Positions 36,970 to 45,868 of a DNA stretch of 64,000 nucleotides are shown here, one piece after another. How positions within the stretch are numbered: position 1 is the first letter of the stretch; each line of letters starts with the position of its first letter. Position numbers and translations under genes: made by a program. The stretch is from Enterococcus faecalis_A (GTDB lineage: Bacteria; Bacillota; Bacilli; Lactobacillales; Enterococcaceae). The notes beneath the pieces were generated by a model. That model made no database searches. It was not told the origin of the DNA and worked only from the letters and a program-made list of their open reading frames with translations. The DNA lies in NCBI GenBank assembly GCA_051295955.1, contig JBPDWA010000006.1:186001-250000 (forward strand). The letters run 5' to 3'.

Positions 36970-38355
36970 ATGCAAACTAGAAAAAAGATTATTTTATTTA
37001 CGTGTTGTATGAGCTTATTCATTGTTACCATGGATGTAACGGTTGTAAATGTAGCTTTACCTTCAATCCAAAGCGGTTTCCACACTGATTTATCCGCTTT
37101 GCAGTGGGTGACGGATGGTTACACCTTAGTGGTTGCCTCTTTGTTATTGCTTTCTGGTTCTACTGCTGATAGACTGGGCCGCAAACGAGTATTTCAGATA
37201 GGCCTCTTATGTTTTTGCGTCGCTTCCTTTTTATGTGGTGTGGCCCAAACGCCCGGACAATTAATTACCTTTCGGATGCTTCAAGGGGTGGGCGGATCGA
37301 TGCTGAATCCAGTAGCCATGGCAATTATTACGCAAATATTTACCGAAAAATTGGAACGAGCCAAAGCAATTGGCTTATGGGGTTCAGTTACTGGTATTTC
37401 ATTAGGAATGGGCCCGATTATCGGTGGGGTTATCGTCTCTTACTTAAGTTGGCGCTATGTCTTTTTCATTAACATTCCGATTATTTTACTGGCACTTTGG
37501 CTGACGCAAAAGTATGTCCCGGAATCAAAAGGAGTAAGTCAAACGAAAAATGATTTGGTGGGACAATTATTGATGATTATTTTTTTATTTAGTTCCATTT
37601 ACTCAATTATTGAACTGCCAAAAAAGGGCGCCTTGGCTCCTGAAGTTGTAGTTACTGGGATCATAGGATTGCTTTCAATTATCGTTTTCTTTTTCTACGA
37701 ATATAAAAAAGAAAATCCATTAATTAATCCGAGATTCTTTCTCTCGCTTCCTTTTACTTCAGCATCGTTCCTAGCGATCTTTGGCTTTACGATCTACAGC
37801 GGTTTCTTACTGTTAAATACGCTTTACCTCCAAGAAATCCGCGGCTTTTCACCACTAAGTGCTGGGCTAGCTACAATTCCTTTAGCGCTTGTCAGCTTTA
37901 TGGTGGCACCTAGAGCCGGCAAAATGGTAGGAAAAAGAGGGACGAAGTGGCCAATCCTGATCTGTGGAGTTGCCATGCTCTTAGTATGTATCCTACAACT
38001 ATTTGTCACAAAGACGACCCCCGTACTGCTATTAATAGTGATTTATGTGTTATTGGGAGTCGGCTTTGGTATGTTAAATGCTCCGATTACAATTACCGCT
38101 GTGGAGGGGATGCCTATTGCTCAATCAGGAACGGCTGCTGCAATTGCGGTTACTTGTAAACAGATTGGCAATTCTTTAGGAGTAGCATTGCCCAGTTTGC
38201 TAATTTCTGCGAATTCTAAAGTTGGTGCCGGGACTCCTTATACAAAAGTCTGGCTTTTATTTGCTGGTTGTTCTATTGGGATTATCGGCTTAAGTTATTT
38301 ATCTAACTCAGCTTTAGCTCAACGGTCACTTAGCAAAGTGAAGGTATATTTCTAA
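36970..38355 (+). CDS. DHA2-family (14-TMS) MFS transporter
   Basis: A 461-residue drug:H+ antiporter-type protein with about 14 membrane segments, the DHA2 start (SLFIVTMDVTVVNVALPSIQ), motif A (GSTADRLGRKR) and motif C-like GSVTGISLGMGPIIGGVIV. ATG 36970 follows GAAAGGAATGG; a GTG at 36949 would lie before that site. The substrate is unknown. Its place after the chelate importer could suggest a linked function, such as siderophore or metal export, but that is only positional. Confidence 0.85.
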   Translation: MQTRKKIILFTCCMSLFIVTMDVTVVNVALPSIQSGFHTDLSALQWVTDGYTLVVASLLLLSGSTADRLGRKRVFQIGLLCFCVASFLCGVAQTPGQLITFRMLQGVGGSMLNPVAMAIITQIFTEKLERAKAIGLWGSVTGISLGMGPIIGGVIVSYLSWRYVFFINIPIILLALWLTQKYVPESKGVSQTKNDLVGQLLMIIFLFSSIYSIIELPKKGALAPEVVVTGIIGLLSIIVFFFYEYKKENPLINPRFFLSLPFTSASFLAIFGFTIYSGFLLLNTLYLQEIRGFSPLSAGLATIPLALVSFMVAPRAGKMVGKRGTKWPILICGVAMLLVCILQLFVTKTTPVLLLIVIYVLLGVGFGMLNAPITITAVEGMPIAQSGTAAAIAVTCKQIGNSLGVALPSLLISANSKVGAGTPYTKVWLLFAGCSIGIIGLSYLSNSALAQRSLSKVKVYF

Positions 38356-38398
38356 ACAATGAGAAAGTGTTTGTTTTAGGGGAGAAAGGAATATTTAG

Positions 38399-40453
38399 AT
38401 GAAAAAAAGAAACAGTCGTCTGCTTTTATTTGTTATATTTGTTATATTATTTTGGGGTAAAACGCTTCTGGCGTATTACGTTGATTTTTCTTTAGGAGTA
38501 AAAGGTCAACTGCAATGGGAAATTTTGTGGTTAAATCCAATTGCGACTACCTTACTTTTTTTTGGTTTCAGTTTGTACTTAAAAAGTCATAAGAAATTCA
38601 TAGTAGCTTTCGTTATTTTAAATTTTTTGAATACCCTAATTCTTTATTTAAATATTATTTTTTATCGGGAATTTACTGACTTTATCACCATTCAATCAGT
38701 TTTAGGTTTTTCAAAAGTATCAGAAGGAATTTCCGGCGACTTATTCGCTTTAATTCACCCGCATGATGTATTTTATTGGGTGGATAGTTTGCTGCTTATT
38801 TATTTGTTGATTCGTTCATTTAAACGTCGGAATTCTTTTACTACCAATAGTGTAAGTAGACGTACGGCGTTGGCCATCAGTTGCTTAAGTGTGCTTTTAT
38901 TTTCTATTAATTTGTCTTTGAGTGAATCAGATCGTCCTCAGCTTTTACAAAGAATTTTTGACCGTAATTATGTTGTAAAATATCTTGGATTAGATGCTTT
39001 TACCTTGATTGATGGCGTAAATACAGCGATCACAAATCAGGTAAGAGCTGAAGCCAGTTCCAGTGAATTACCGGAAATATTGAATTTTACCAAAAATAAC
39101 AATGTTCCCCTTAATCCGCAGTATGCCGGGATCGCAAAAGGCAAAAATGTGTTTGTCATTCACTTGGAAAGCTTTCAACAGTTTTTAATCAATATGAAAG
39201 TCGAAGGACAGGAAGTAACACCGTTTTTAAACCAAATATATCAAAATAAAGCAACAATCAGCTTTGATAACTTCTTCCATGAAGTAGGCCAAGGCAAAAC
39301 AAGTGATGCTGAAAATATGTTAGAAACAAGTACCTTTGGTTTGCCGCAAGGCTCTCTTTTTACGCAACTAGGTTCGGATAATACCTTTAATGCCGCACCG
39401 GCTGTTTTAAAACAACAACAAGGGTATACCACAGCCGTATTTCACGGCAATGTTGGTAGTTTTTGGAACCGAGATCATGTGTATAAAAATTTAGGCTATC
39501 AATACTTCTTTGATCGTTCTTATTTTGATAAGCAAGATAAGATGTTAGGCTATGGTATCTTAGACAAACAGTTGTTTAAAGAGTCAGCGAGTGAATTGGA
39601 ACATTTACAACAACCTTTTTATGCAAAATTTTTGACGGTTACCAATCATACGCCTTTTTACACAGATGACAAAAACTTCCAATTTCCTAAGTTAAATACT
39701 GGGGACTCCATTGTAGATGATTATGTAAGAACGGCTCATTATTTAGATCAAGCCTTGGAACAATTTTTCAATTATTTAAAAACTACCAGTTTGTATAATC
39801 ATTCTATTTTTGTTATTTACGGGGATCATTTTGGAATTTCAGATGCCAATAATAAAGATTTATGCAAAGCCTTTAATCGGGATCCAAAGACCTGGACAAA
39901 CTATGATAATGCTCAATTACAACGTGTCCCTTTGATGTTTTATATGCCCGGCTATACGCAAGGGAAAATTTCTCATGACTATGGTGGTGAAATTGATGTG
40001 TTGCCAACACTTTATCACCTTTTAGGAATCGACGATAAAAATTACGTCCACTTTGGTACTGACTTATTTTCTTCTGGACATAAACAAGTTGTTGCATTTA
40101 GAAATGGCGATTTTGTGACACCGAACTTTTGTTATTTAGGCGGAGAAGTCTACGATAAGCAAGGGCAAAAAATTGAGCATCAAACTGCGGCCTTACAAGC
40201 TGAAGTAAAAGCTGATAACGATTGGGTCAAAAAATCGTTAAACTTATCAGATAAGCTCAATCAAGAGAACCTATTACGCTTTTATACACCGCAAGGATTT
40301 CAAACGGTTCAGCCGAAAGATTTCAATTATGATACAGCCTTTGAAAAAAATAAAGTAGCACAGTTGGAAAAAGATAAAGGGCAACAGTCCACCAGTCTGT
40401 TTACAAATAATGGAAATAAAACGACGTTGTCAAGTTATCCTACGACTCCTTAA
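38399..40453 (+). CDS. LTA-synthase-family phosphoglycerol transferase
   Basis: Membrane enzyme of the LtaS type, which polymerises glycerol phosphate from phosphatidylglycerol onto lipoteichoic acid. The 684-residue product has about five N-terminal membrane helices (residues 1-175) and an extracellular sulfatase-like domain. The metal ligand Glu257 (IHLESFQQF) and the nucleophile Thr301 (GQGKTSDAENM) are present, as are FHGN and YGDH. The C-terminal tail (after about residue 640) is Lys/Gln/Ser/Thr-rich. Enterococci have more than one LtaS; which paralogue this is cannot be told. GGGGAGAAAGGA precedes the ATG. Confidence 0.88.
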   Translation: MKKRNSRLLLFVIFVILFWGKTLLAYYVDFSLGVKGQLQWEILWLNPIATTLLFFGFSLYLKSHKKFIVAFVILNFLNTLILYLNIIFYREFTDFITIQSVLGFSKVSEGISGDLFALIHPHDVFYWVDSLLLIYLLIRSFKRRNSFTTNSVSRRTALAISCLSVLLFSINLSLSESDRPQLLQRIFDRNYVVKYLGLDAFTLIDGVNTAITNQVRAEASSSELPEILNFTKNNNVPLNPQYAGIAKGKNVFVIHLESFQQFLINMKVEGQEVTPFLNQIYQNKATISFDNFFHEVGQGKTSDAENMLETSTFGLPQGSLFTQLGSDNTFNAAPAVLKQQQGYTTAVFHGNVGSFWNRDHVYKNLGYQYFFDRSYFDKQDKMLGYGILDKQLFKESASELEHLQQPFYAKFLTVTNHTPFYTDDKNFQFPKLNTGDSIVDDYVRTAHYLDQALEQFFNYLKTTSLYNHSIFVIYGDHFGISDANNKDLCKAFNRDPKTWTNYDNAQLQRVPLMFYMPGYTQGKISHDYGGEIDVLPTLYHLLGIDDKNYVHFGTDLFSSGHKQVVAFRNGDFVTPNFCYLGGEVYDKQGQKIEHQTAALQAEVKADNDWVKKSLNLSDKLNQENLLRFYTPQGFQTVQPKDFNYDTAFEKNKVAQLEKDKGQQSTSLFTNNGNKTTLSSYPTTP

Positions 40454-40507
40454 TAGCTTTAGCTAGTGACTGGCTAGTAGTTTGGTTTATCTAAAGGAGG
40501 TGAGTAA

Positions 40508-41332
40508 ATGCTGAGATTTCTTATATTTGCAGGTTATTTTGAATGGATGATTTATTTGGTGACTACTAGTCAAATGGATCAGTATATCAATGTTCATTAT
40601 CGATATTTAATTTATATAACACTGGTGCTCGCTTTATTTTTAGCGCTGATCCAATTAGTTATTTGGATCAAGCAGCCGCCGGCAAAACAAGCAGCTGAAA
40701 AATCCCTTAGAAAAAAATTAACAAAAGCAGGCTGCTATATCCTCATGAGTTTTCCGATTATTGCCGGTTTGCTTTTTCCGCATCCTAGTCTAGATGCCAA
40801 TATTGTCAGCACAAAAGGTTTCAGTTTTCCATTAAGTAAGGAGTCAATCGGTGATCCTTACTTTCAAACTCAATATCTAGCGCCGGACACCAGTATGTAT
40901 TTTACTAAAGATATCTATCACAAGCGGATGTATAGTGAGTTGAATACGTTTAAAGATTTATCAGAAATAAAAATTGACGACGATAATTATTTAGAAGTCA
41001 TGGAGTTGATTTACGATTTTCCTCGTTCTTTTGCCAATAAGACGATTGATTTTACCGGCTTTTTCTATCACACGCAAAAAGATCAGCAGAATTACTCATT
41101 TGCTTTTCGCTTTGGGATTGTACATTGTATTGCAGATGCAGGGGTGTACGGGCTTTTGTTGAATGGCGTGATGCCAACCTATAAAAATAATCAGTGGTTA
41201 AATTTAAAAGGGAAAATAACCATCAGCTATTTTGAACCGTTTAAACGACATCTTCCCGTTTTGTCTGTAACAAGTCAAACGCCGATCGCTGCGCCGAAAA
41301 ACGAGTATGTTTATTTAAATAATGTCACATAA
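40508..41332 (+). CDS. DUF1980 / TIGR03943 (YcgQ-like) membrane protein
   Basis: A 274-residue protein with two or three N-terminal membrane segments (including residues 36-56 and 75-93) and a C-terminal extracellular domain with the family sequences DFTGFFYH and FRFGIVHCIADAGVYGLLL. Such proteins usually follow a YcgR/DUF318-type permease gene, which is absent here. Excellent AAAGGAGGTG site. The 54-bp gap suggests co-transcription with the LTA synthase gene. Function unknown. Confidence 0.8.
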   Translation: MLRFLIFAGYFEWMIYLVTTSQMDQYINVHYRYLIYITLVLALFLALIQLVIWIKQPPAKQAAEKSLRKKLTKAGCYILMSFPIIAGLLFPHPSLDANIVSTKGFSFPLSKESIGDPYFQTQYLAPDTSMYFTKDIYHKRMYSELNTFKDLSEIKIDDDNYLEVMELIYDFPRSFANKTIDFTGFFYHTQKDQQNYSFAFRFGIVHCIADAGVYGLLLNGVMPTYKNNQWLNLKGKITISYFEPFKRHLPVLSVTSQTPIAAPKNEYVYLNNVT

Positions 41333-41445
41333 AACTGGCAAAATACTGTGGCAAATGCAAATGTCAGCCATTCCTTGAAAGATTGTGGAAAGGACTAGTT
41401 CAAGTAACATTTTTTCACGGAGATATCGTCTCGTAGCAAGAATCA

Positions 41446-41454
41446 TGGTACAAT
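41446..41454 (+). promoter_or_regulatory. Extended -10 promoter for trxB
   Basis: TGGTACAAT is an extended -10, with a poor -35 (TCGTCT, 17 bp upstream). It lies 108 bp before trxB, leaving a leader of about 100 nt. Confidence 0.5.
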
Positions 41455-41562
41455 AGTAGCTGTCATCAATAAAGGATTTCTTGAGACAAAAAGGCAGAAA
41501 AGTAGACAAGTGCTGCCAGAAGCAGTACAGTAAATATACTTGATAATTTTGGAGGAAAAAAG

Positions 41563-42486
41563 ATGTATGATGTAATTATAATCGGTGCAGGTCCGGCCGG
41601 CATGACGGCTGCCCTTTACGCATCGCGTTCTAATCTTTCTGTATTAATGATTGAGCGTGGTGCTCCTGGAGGTCAGATGAACAATACTGCGGAAGTGGAG
41701 AACTATCCCGGTTTTGATTCAATCATGGGTCCGGAACTGGCATATAAAATGTATGAGAACGTTGAAAAATTTGGCACCAAAAATGCGTACGGCATTGTGA
41801 TGGATATTGCCGACCATGGGTCCTGCAAAGAAGTGATCTGTGAAGATCAAAGCTATCAAAGCAAAGCGGTGATTATTGCAACTGGCTGTGTGCATCGTAA
41901 GCTAGGCGTGAAAGGTGAAGAAGAATACGCTGGTCGTGGCGTGTCTTACTGCGCAGTCTGCGATGGTGCTTTTTTCCGGAATAAGCGTTTAATGGTGATT
42001 GGTGGAGGAGATTCAGCCGTTGAAGAAGCCATTTATTTGACTCAGTTTGCCGCAGAAGTCGTTATTGTTCATCGTCGAGACGAATTGCGTGCTCAAAAAA
42101 TCATTCAAGAGCGGGCGTTTACCAATGAAAAAATTTCATTTGAATGGGATACTGTTCTGGAAGAAATTAACGGCAACGATATGGTGGTTACCGGTGTGCA
42201 GCTAAAAAATGTTAAGACTGGTGAAGTCAAAGAAGCTCCGGCAGACGGTGTCTTTATCTACGTTGGTTTAGATCCATTAACAGAACCATTCAAAAAAATC
42301 GGTTTAACCAATCAGGGTGGCTGGATTGAAACGGATCAAGACATGAAAACTGCTATTCCCGGTATTTTTGCGATTGGTGATGTCCGTGAAAAAACATTAC
42401 GTCAAATCACAACGGCTGTTGGTGAAGGTGGCATTGCTGGCCAACAAGTTTATAAGTATATCGAAGAATTAGCTGAAGAAGCTTAA
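41563..42486 (+). CDS. trxB: Thioredoxin reductase
   Basis: FAD-dependent enzyme that passes electrons from NADPH to thioredoxin. The 307-residue product has the FAD loop GAGPAGMTAA, the redox pair CAVC (residues 130-133), the NADPH loop GGGDSAVEEA and the C-terminal GIFAIGDVR. TTGGAGGA precedes the ATG. It is followed by a terminator and then a long gene-free region. Confidence 0.96.
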   Translation: MYDVIIIGAGPAGMTAALYASRSNLSVLMIERGAPGGQMNNTAEVENYPGFDSIMGPELAYKMYENVEKFGTKNAYGIVMDIADHGSCKEVICEDQSYQSKAVIIATGCVHRKLGVKGEEEYAGRGVSYCAVCDGAFFRNKRLMVIGGGDSAVEEAIYLTQFAAEVVIVHRRDELRAQKIIQERAFTNEKISFEWDTVLEEINGNDMVVTGVQLKNVKTGEVKEAPADGVFIYVGLDPLTEPFKKIGLTNQGGWIETDQDMKTAIPGIFAIGDVREKTLRQITTAVGEGGIAGQQVYKYIEELAEEA

Positions 42487-42516
42487 TTTCATTATAAAGG
42501 TAAGCCAGCTATCATC

Positions 42517-42554
42517 AAAAGCAGAGAATCAATAAAAGGATTCTCTGCTTTTTA
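42517..42554 (+). terminator. Terminator after trxB
   Basis: AAAAGCAGAGAATC (42517-42530) pairs perfectly with 42539-42552, ending in TTTTTAAT. Confidence 0.9.
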
Positions 42555-42599
42555 ATTTTATGATTGGTAAGATATATATGAATAGAACTCTGACAGCGT

Positions 42600-43260
42600 T
42601 GCCTCCAAAATGACCAATCTACAGGAGAATGTGGGAGAAAGTTACCGCCCTATATCCAACAAGGACAGGGAATATACTGTGTTATCTAATCAAATTTTAA
42701 GGCGGCTTGCTAAAATTATATATAACCATTCGCTATTCTTTTCACAAGATAGCAGGAAGTATATTTAGGAAAAAAGAAACAGGGAGATCGGAAAAGCTTG
42801 AGTAATCTCCGGAAGCGAAAGCTGAAAAATGATTCCCTTGAACCCTGAAGGAAGATACTTTAGTTTTGAAAGTCTCCAGTGGATATTTTCTGAAATACAG
42901 ATTGCAACAGGAGGCTGCTGTGTAATAGTACAGGAGTAGGAGCAGAAAATTTTTTGAAGGCTAGCTATCTGGCAAGGGATCCAAAATGTGCAAGCCTAAA
43001 CAGAAGCTTATCTATTCATAAGAACTGTGAATTGAGGTCCGGTCAATATACGTCGCTGGAAAAACTGTAGAGGACAATGACCCAAGATAGAGGTTTTTAA
43101 TTTTAACCTAGTTTATTCACTCAATGGGAGAAAGCTCAAGCTAAGTTGTTTTTCCAAAAAGCTGCCCGTAGCTCCTAAAGATTGTGAAAAAAATAGCTAA
43201 GTTTTCGTAAGAAAAGAACGTCTTATAGCCCTGGAAACGGTCAGTTGCTTTTCTTTTCCA
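42600..43260 (+). ncRNA. Candidate large structured non-coding RNA (strand and ends inferred)
   Basis: No frame of 60 codons or more is open on either strand between trxB and the pdhA leader, yet the sequence folds into a dense series of short helices. Examples: GGAGAT/ATCTCC (42783-42788/42805-42810); AGC-GAAA-GCT tetraloop (42814-42823); ACTTT/AAAGT (42857/42869); TATTT-TCTG-AAATA (42884-42897) nested in CTCC/GGAG; TGTA-ATAG-TACA nested in CTGCT/AGCAG (42915-42945); GGCTAGC/GCAAGCC (42959/42990); CTTAT/ATAAG nested in CAG/CTG (43001-43027). AAGAAAAG/CTTTTCTT (43209/43248) may close the 3' end. Size and density recall OLE, GOLLD or ROOL RNAs. No family was confirmed, and it could still be decayed DNA. 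Confidence 0.45.
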
Positions 43261-43427
43261 TTGTTTCTTATGTGCTTTTTGGGCTTACTTATCCGGCTAT
43301 TTATATCTAGAATTAATGAACGATTTTGACGCTTTGCAGAAATTAGTGGTTTATTTTACTGAATAGTTGTTGTATAAAGAGGAGAAAGTTCGTTTTTTAC
43401 CCGATATCAAGACAGTTGTAATAGTCT

Positions 43428-43456
43428 TTGGCTATATTTCTTTTCTGTTATATAAA
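43428..43456 (+). promoter_or_regulatory. Possible promoter upstream of pdhA
   Basis: TTGGCT (43428-43433) and TATAAA (43451-43456) are spaced by 17 bp in a very A/T-rich stretch. The Rex-like site lies 75 bp downstream of it, so a second promoter nearer pdhA is possible. Confidence 0.4.
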
Positions 43457-43530
43457 ATTATAATAATTGAATATAACAGACGTTTGGAAAAAGCAAGTAA
43501 TATGCTCAAGAGAAGATAACAATTTCTGAA

Positions 43531-43548
43531 TTGTGATTAATATCACTA
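43531..43548. promoter_or_regulatory. Rex-box-like operator upstream of pdhA
   Basis: TTGTGATTAATATCACTA matches the Rex consensus TTGTGA-N6-TCACAA at all but one defined position. Rex is the NADH/NAD+-sensing repressor of fermentation genes in Gram-positives and regulates pdh in Streptococcus mutans. Redox control of pdhABCD is inferred. Confidence 0.6.
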
Positions 43549-43574
43549 TGTAATGGTTTTAAAGGTGAAATAAC

Positions 43575-43655
43575 TTGTCTGGATTTTTCAAGAAATTAGT
43601 ATTTTTTGCTTGCTCTTTTCTAATTTTAATGATAATTTGTAATTGTAGTCGATAA
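43575..43655 (+). CDS. Possible short hydrophobic peptide (26 codons)
   Basis: TTG start seven bases after AAAGGTG encodes MSGFFKKLVFFACSFLIL and then MIICNCSR, stop. It has a basic N-terminus, a hydrophobic core and ends in Cys-Asn-Cys, like a lipoprotein signal peptide cut off after the lipobox. It could be a leader peptide, a pheromone-like peptide, a remnant or chance. It lies 78 bp before pdhA. Confidence 0.3.
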   Translation: MSGFFKKLVFFACSFLILMIICNCSR

Positions 43656-43732
43656 AAAATAATACAGTTTTTGCTGCTGTTTTATTATTATCGAGATTTA
43701 AAGAAACGGATTAAGAGAGGATCGTGTGACAA

Positions 43733-44848
43733 ATGGCAAAGGCTAAGAATCAAAAACCTATTGACTTTCAAGAATTACTTGATAAAGTCAACGCTGATTT
43801 TCCCACATTTCAAATTTTGGATAAAGATGGGCAGATCACAAATGAAGAGTTAGTACCTGACTTATCGGATGAAGAATTAGTAGAATTAATGACACGTATG
43901 GTATGGTCTCGTGTGTTGGATCAACGCTCAACCGCATTGAATCGTCAAGGACGTTTAGGCTTTTTTGCGCCGACTGCCGGTCAAGAAGCTAGTCAATTGG
44001 CAAGTCATTTTGCAATGGAAAAAGAAGATTATTTATTGCCGGGCTATCGTGATGTACCGCAACTTGTACAACATGGTTTACCATTGATGGAAGCCTTCCT
44101 TTGGTCAAGAGGACATGTTGCCGGCAACAACTACGCACCGGATTTAAATGCGTTGCCACCACAAATTATTATCGGTGCACAATTCATCCAAGCTGCTGGT
44201 GTAGCGTTAGGCTTAAAAAAACGTGGCAAGAAAAACGTTGTTTTCACTTACACAGGTGATGGCGGTTCTTCACAAGGGGACTTCTACGAAGCGATTAACT
44301 TTGCCGGAGCTTATCACGCTAACGGTGTGTTTATTATTCAAAATAACGGTTTTGCTATTTCCACTCCACGGGAAAAACAAACAGCCGCTAAAACACTGGC
44401 TCAAAAAGCAGTAGCAGCTGGAATCCCAGGAATTCAAGTAGATGGAATGGATCCTCTAGCTGTCTATGCGATTGCCAAAGAAGCTCGTGAATGGGCAGCT
44501 AACGGCAATGGACCTGTTCTGATTGAAACGCTGACTTACCGTTATGGACCGCATACGTTATCAGGGGACGATCCAACTCGTTACCGGACAAAAGATATGG
44601 ACGATGAATGGCAGCAAAAAGACCCATTGGTTCGTTTCCGTAACTATTTGACGGACAAAGGATTATGGTCAGAAGCAAAAGAAGAACAAGTGATTGAACA
44701 AACAAAAGAAGAAATTAAAGCAGCCATTGCTGCAGCTGATAAAGTGCCAAAACAAAAAGTTTCTGATTTCTTGAAAAACATGTTTGAAGTTCAACCACAA
44801 ACAATTAAAGAACAAATTGCATTCTACGAAGCGAAGGAGTCGAAATAA
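43733..44848 (+). CDS. pdhA: Pyruvate dehydrogenase E1 alpha subunit
   Basis: Thiamine-diphosphate-dependent decarboxylation of pyruvate, first step of the PDH complex making acetyl-CoA. The 371-residue product has the ThDP motif GDGGSSQGDFYEAINFAGAYHANGVFIIQNN and the phosphorylation-loop region RYGPHTLSGDDPTRYR. AGAGAGGATCG precedes the ATG. pdhB starts 2 bp later, so the two subunits are translated together. Confidence 0.96.
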   Translation: MAKAKNQKPIDFQELLDKVNADFPTFQILDKDGQITNEELVPDLSDEELVELMTRMVWSRVLDQRSTALNRQGRLGFFAPTAGQEASQLASHFAMEKEDYLLPGYRDVPQLVQHGLPLMEAFLWSRGHVAGNNYAPDLNALPPQIIIGAQFIQAAGVALGLKKRGKKNVVFTYTGDGGSSQGDFYEAINFAGAYHANGVFIIQNNGFAISTPREKQTAAKTLAQKAVAAGIPGIQVDGMDPLAVYAIAKEAREWAANGNGPVLIETLTYRYGPHTLSGDDPTRYRTKDMDDEWQQKDPLVRFRNYLTDKGLWSEAKEEQVIEQTKEEIKAAIAAADKVPKQKVSDFLKNMFEVQPQTIKEQIAFYEAKESK

Positions 44849-44850
44849 CC

Positions 44851-45828
44851 ATGGCACAAAAAACAATGATTCAAGCAATTACAGATGCCTTAGCTCTTGA
44901 ATTAGAGAAAGACGAAAATGTACTAGTCTTCGGGGAGGACGTAGGGAAAAACGGCGGTGTGTTCCGTGCAACGGAAGGCTTGCAAGACAAATTCGGTGAA
45001 GACCGCGTTTTTGATACACCGCTAGCAGAATCCGGGATTGGTGGTTTAGCCTTTGGATTAGCCTTGCAAGGCTATCGTCCAGTTCCTGAAATCCAATTCT
45101 TCGGCTTTGTTTTTGAAGTATTTGATGAAATCGTAGGACAAATGGCTCGTACTCGTTACCGTATGGGCGGTACGCGCAATATGCCGATTACGGTTCGTGC
45201 GCCTTTTGGTGGTGGTGTACACACTCCTGAATTGCACTCTGATAATTTGGAAGGCCTGATTGCCCAATCACCAGGTATTCGTGTAGTTATTCCATCAAAT
45301 CCTTATGATGCTAAAGGTTTATTGATTGCTGCTATCCGCAGTAATGATCCAGTCGTTTACTTGGAACACATGAAACTTTATCGTTCTTTCCGTGAGGAAG
45401 TTCCTGATGAAGCTTATGAAGTTCCTTTAGATAAAGCAGCTGTGACTCGTGAAGGAACAGACGTATCAATTATCACATATGGCGCTATGGTGCGCGAAGC
45501 CATCAAAGCCGCAGATAACTTAGCAAAAGATAACATTTCCGCAGAAATTATCGACTTAAGAACGGTGTCTCCTTTAGATGTCGAAACAATTGTAAAATCT
45601 GTTGAAAAAACCGGTCGAGTCGTTGTTGTTCAAGAAGCGCAAAAACAAGCAGGGGTGGGTGCCATGGTTGTTTCTGAAATTTCAGAACGATCTATTTTAT
45701 CCTTGGAAGCGCCAATCGGTCGGGTTTCTGCTCCAGATACCATCTTCCCATTTGGACAAGCAGAAAATATTTGGTTGCCAAATGCAAGTGATATTGAAGC
45801 AAAAGCAAGAGAAATCGTTGCCTTCTAA
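44851..45828 (+). CDS. pdhB: Pyruvate dehydrogenase E1 beta subunit
   Basis: Forms the E1 heterotetramer with PdhA. The 325-residue product has the family sequences VFGEDVGKNGGVFRATEGLQ, FDTPLAESGIGGLAFGLALQG and LRTVSPLDVETI. GAAGGAG lies in the end of pdhA. A 168-bp gap with a strong hairpin separates it from pdhC, longer than usual in this operon. Confidence 0.96.
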   Translation: MAQKTMIQAITDALALELEKDENVLVFGEDVGKNGGVFRATEGLQDKFGEDRVFDTPLAESGIGGLAFGLALQGYRPVPEIQFFGFVFEVFDEIVGQMARTRYRMGGTRNMPITVRAPFGGGVHTPELHSDNLEGLIAQSPGIRVVIPSNPYDAKGLLIAAIRSNDPVVYLEHMKLYRSFREEVPDEAYEVPLDKAAVTREGTDVSIITYGAMVREAIKAADNLAKDNISAEIIDLRTVSPLDVETIVKSVEKTGRVVVVQEAQKQAGVGAMVVSEISERSILSLEAPIGRVSAPDTIFPFGQAENIWLPNASDIEAKAREIVAF

Positions 45829-45868
45829 TTTATAGGCAAGCGAAAAATTTCTCAAAAAACGTTCAGCA

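Noticed and set aside
42600..43260. Group II intron, RNase P RNA, tmRNA or a metabolite riboswitch in the trxB-pdhA gap
   Set aside because: The AGCGAAAGCT element looked intron-like, but no domain V, no RNase P GAGGAAAGTCC core, no tmRNA start and no known riboswitch core were found by eye.
43671..43853. 60-codon frame overlapping pdhA
   Set aside because: Shadow frame over the pdhA start; no ribosome site and low-complexity start.
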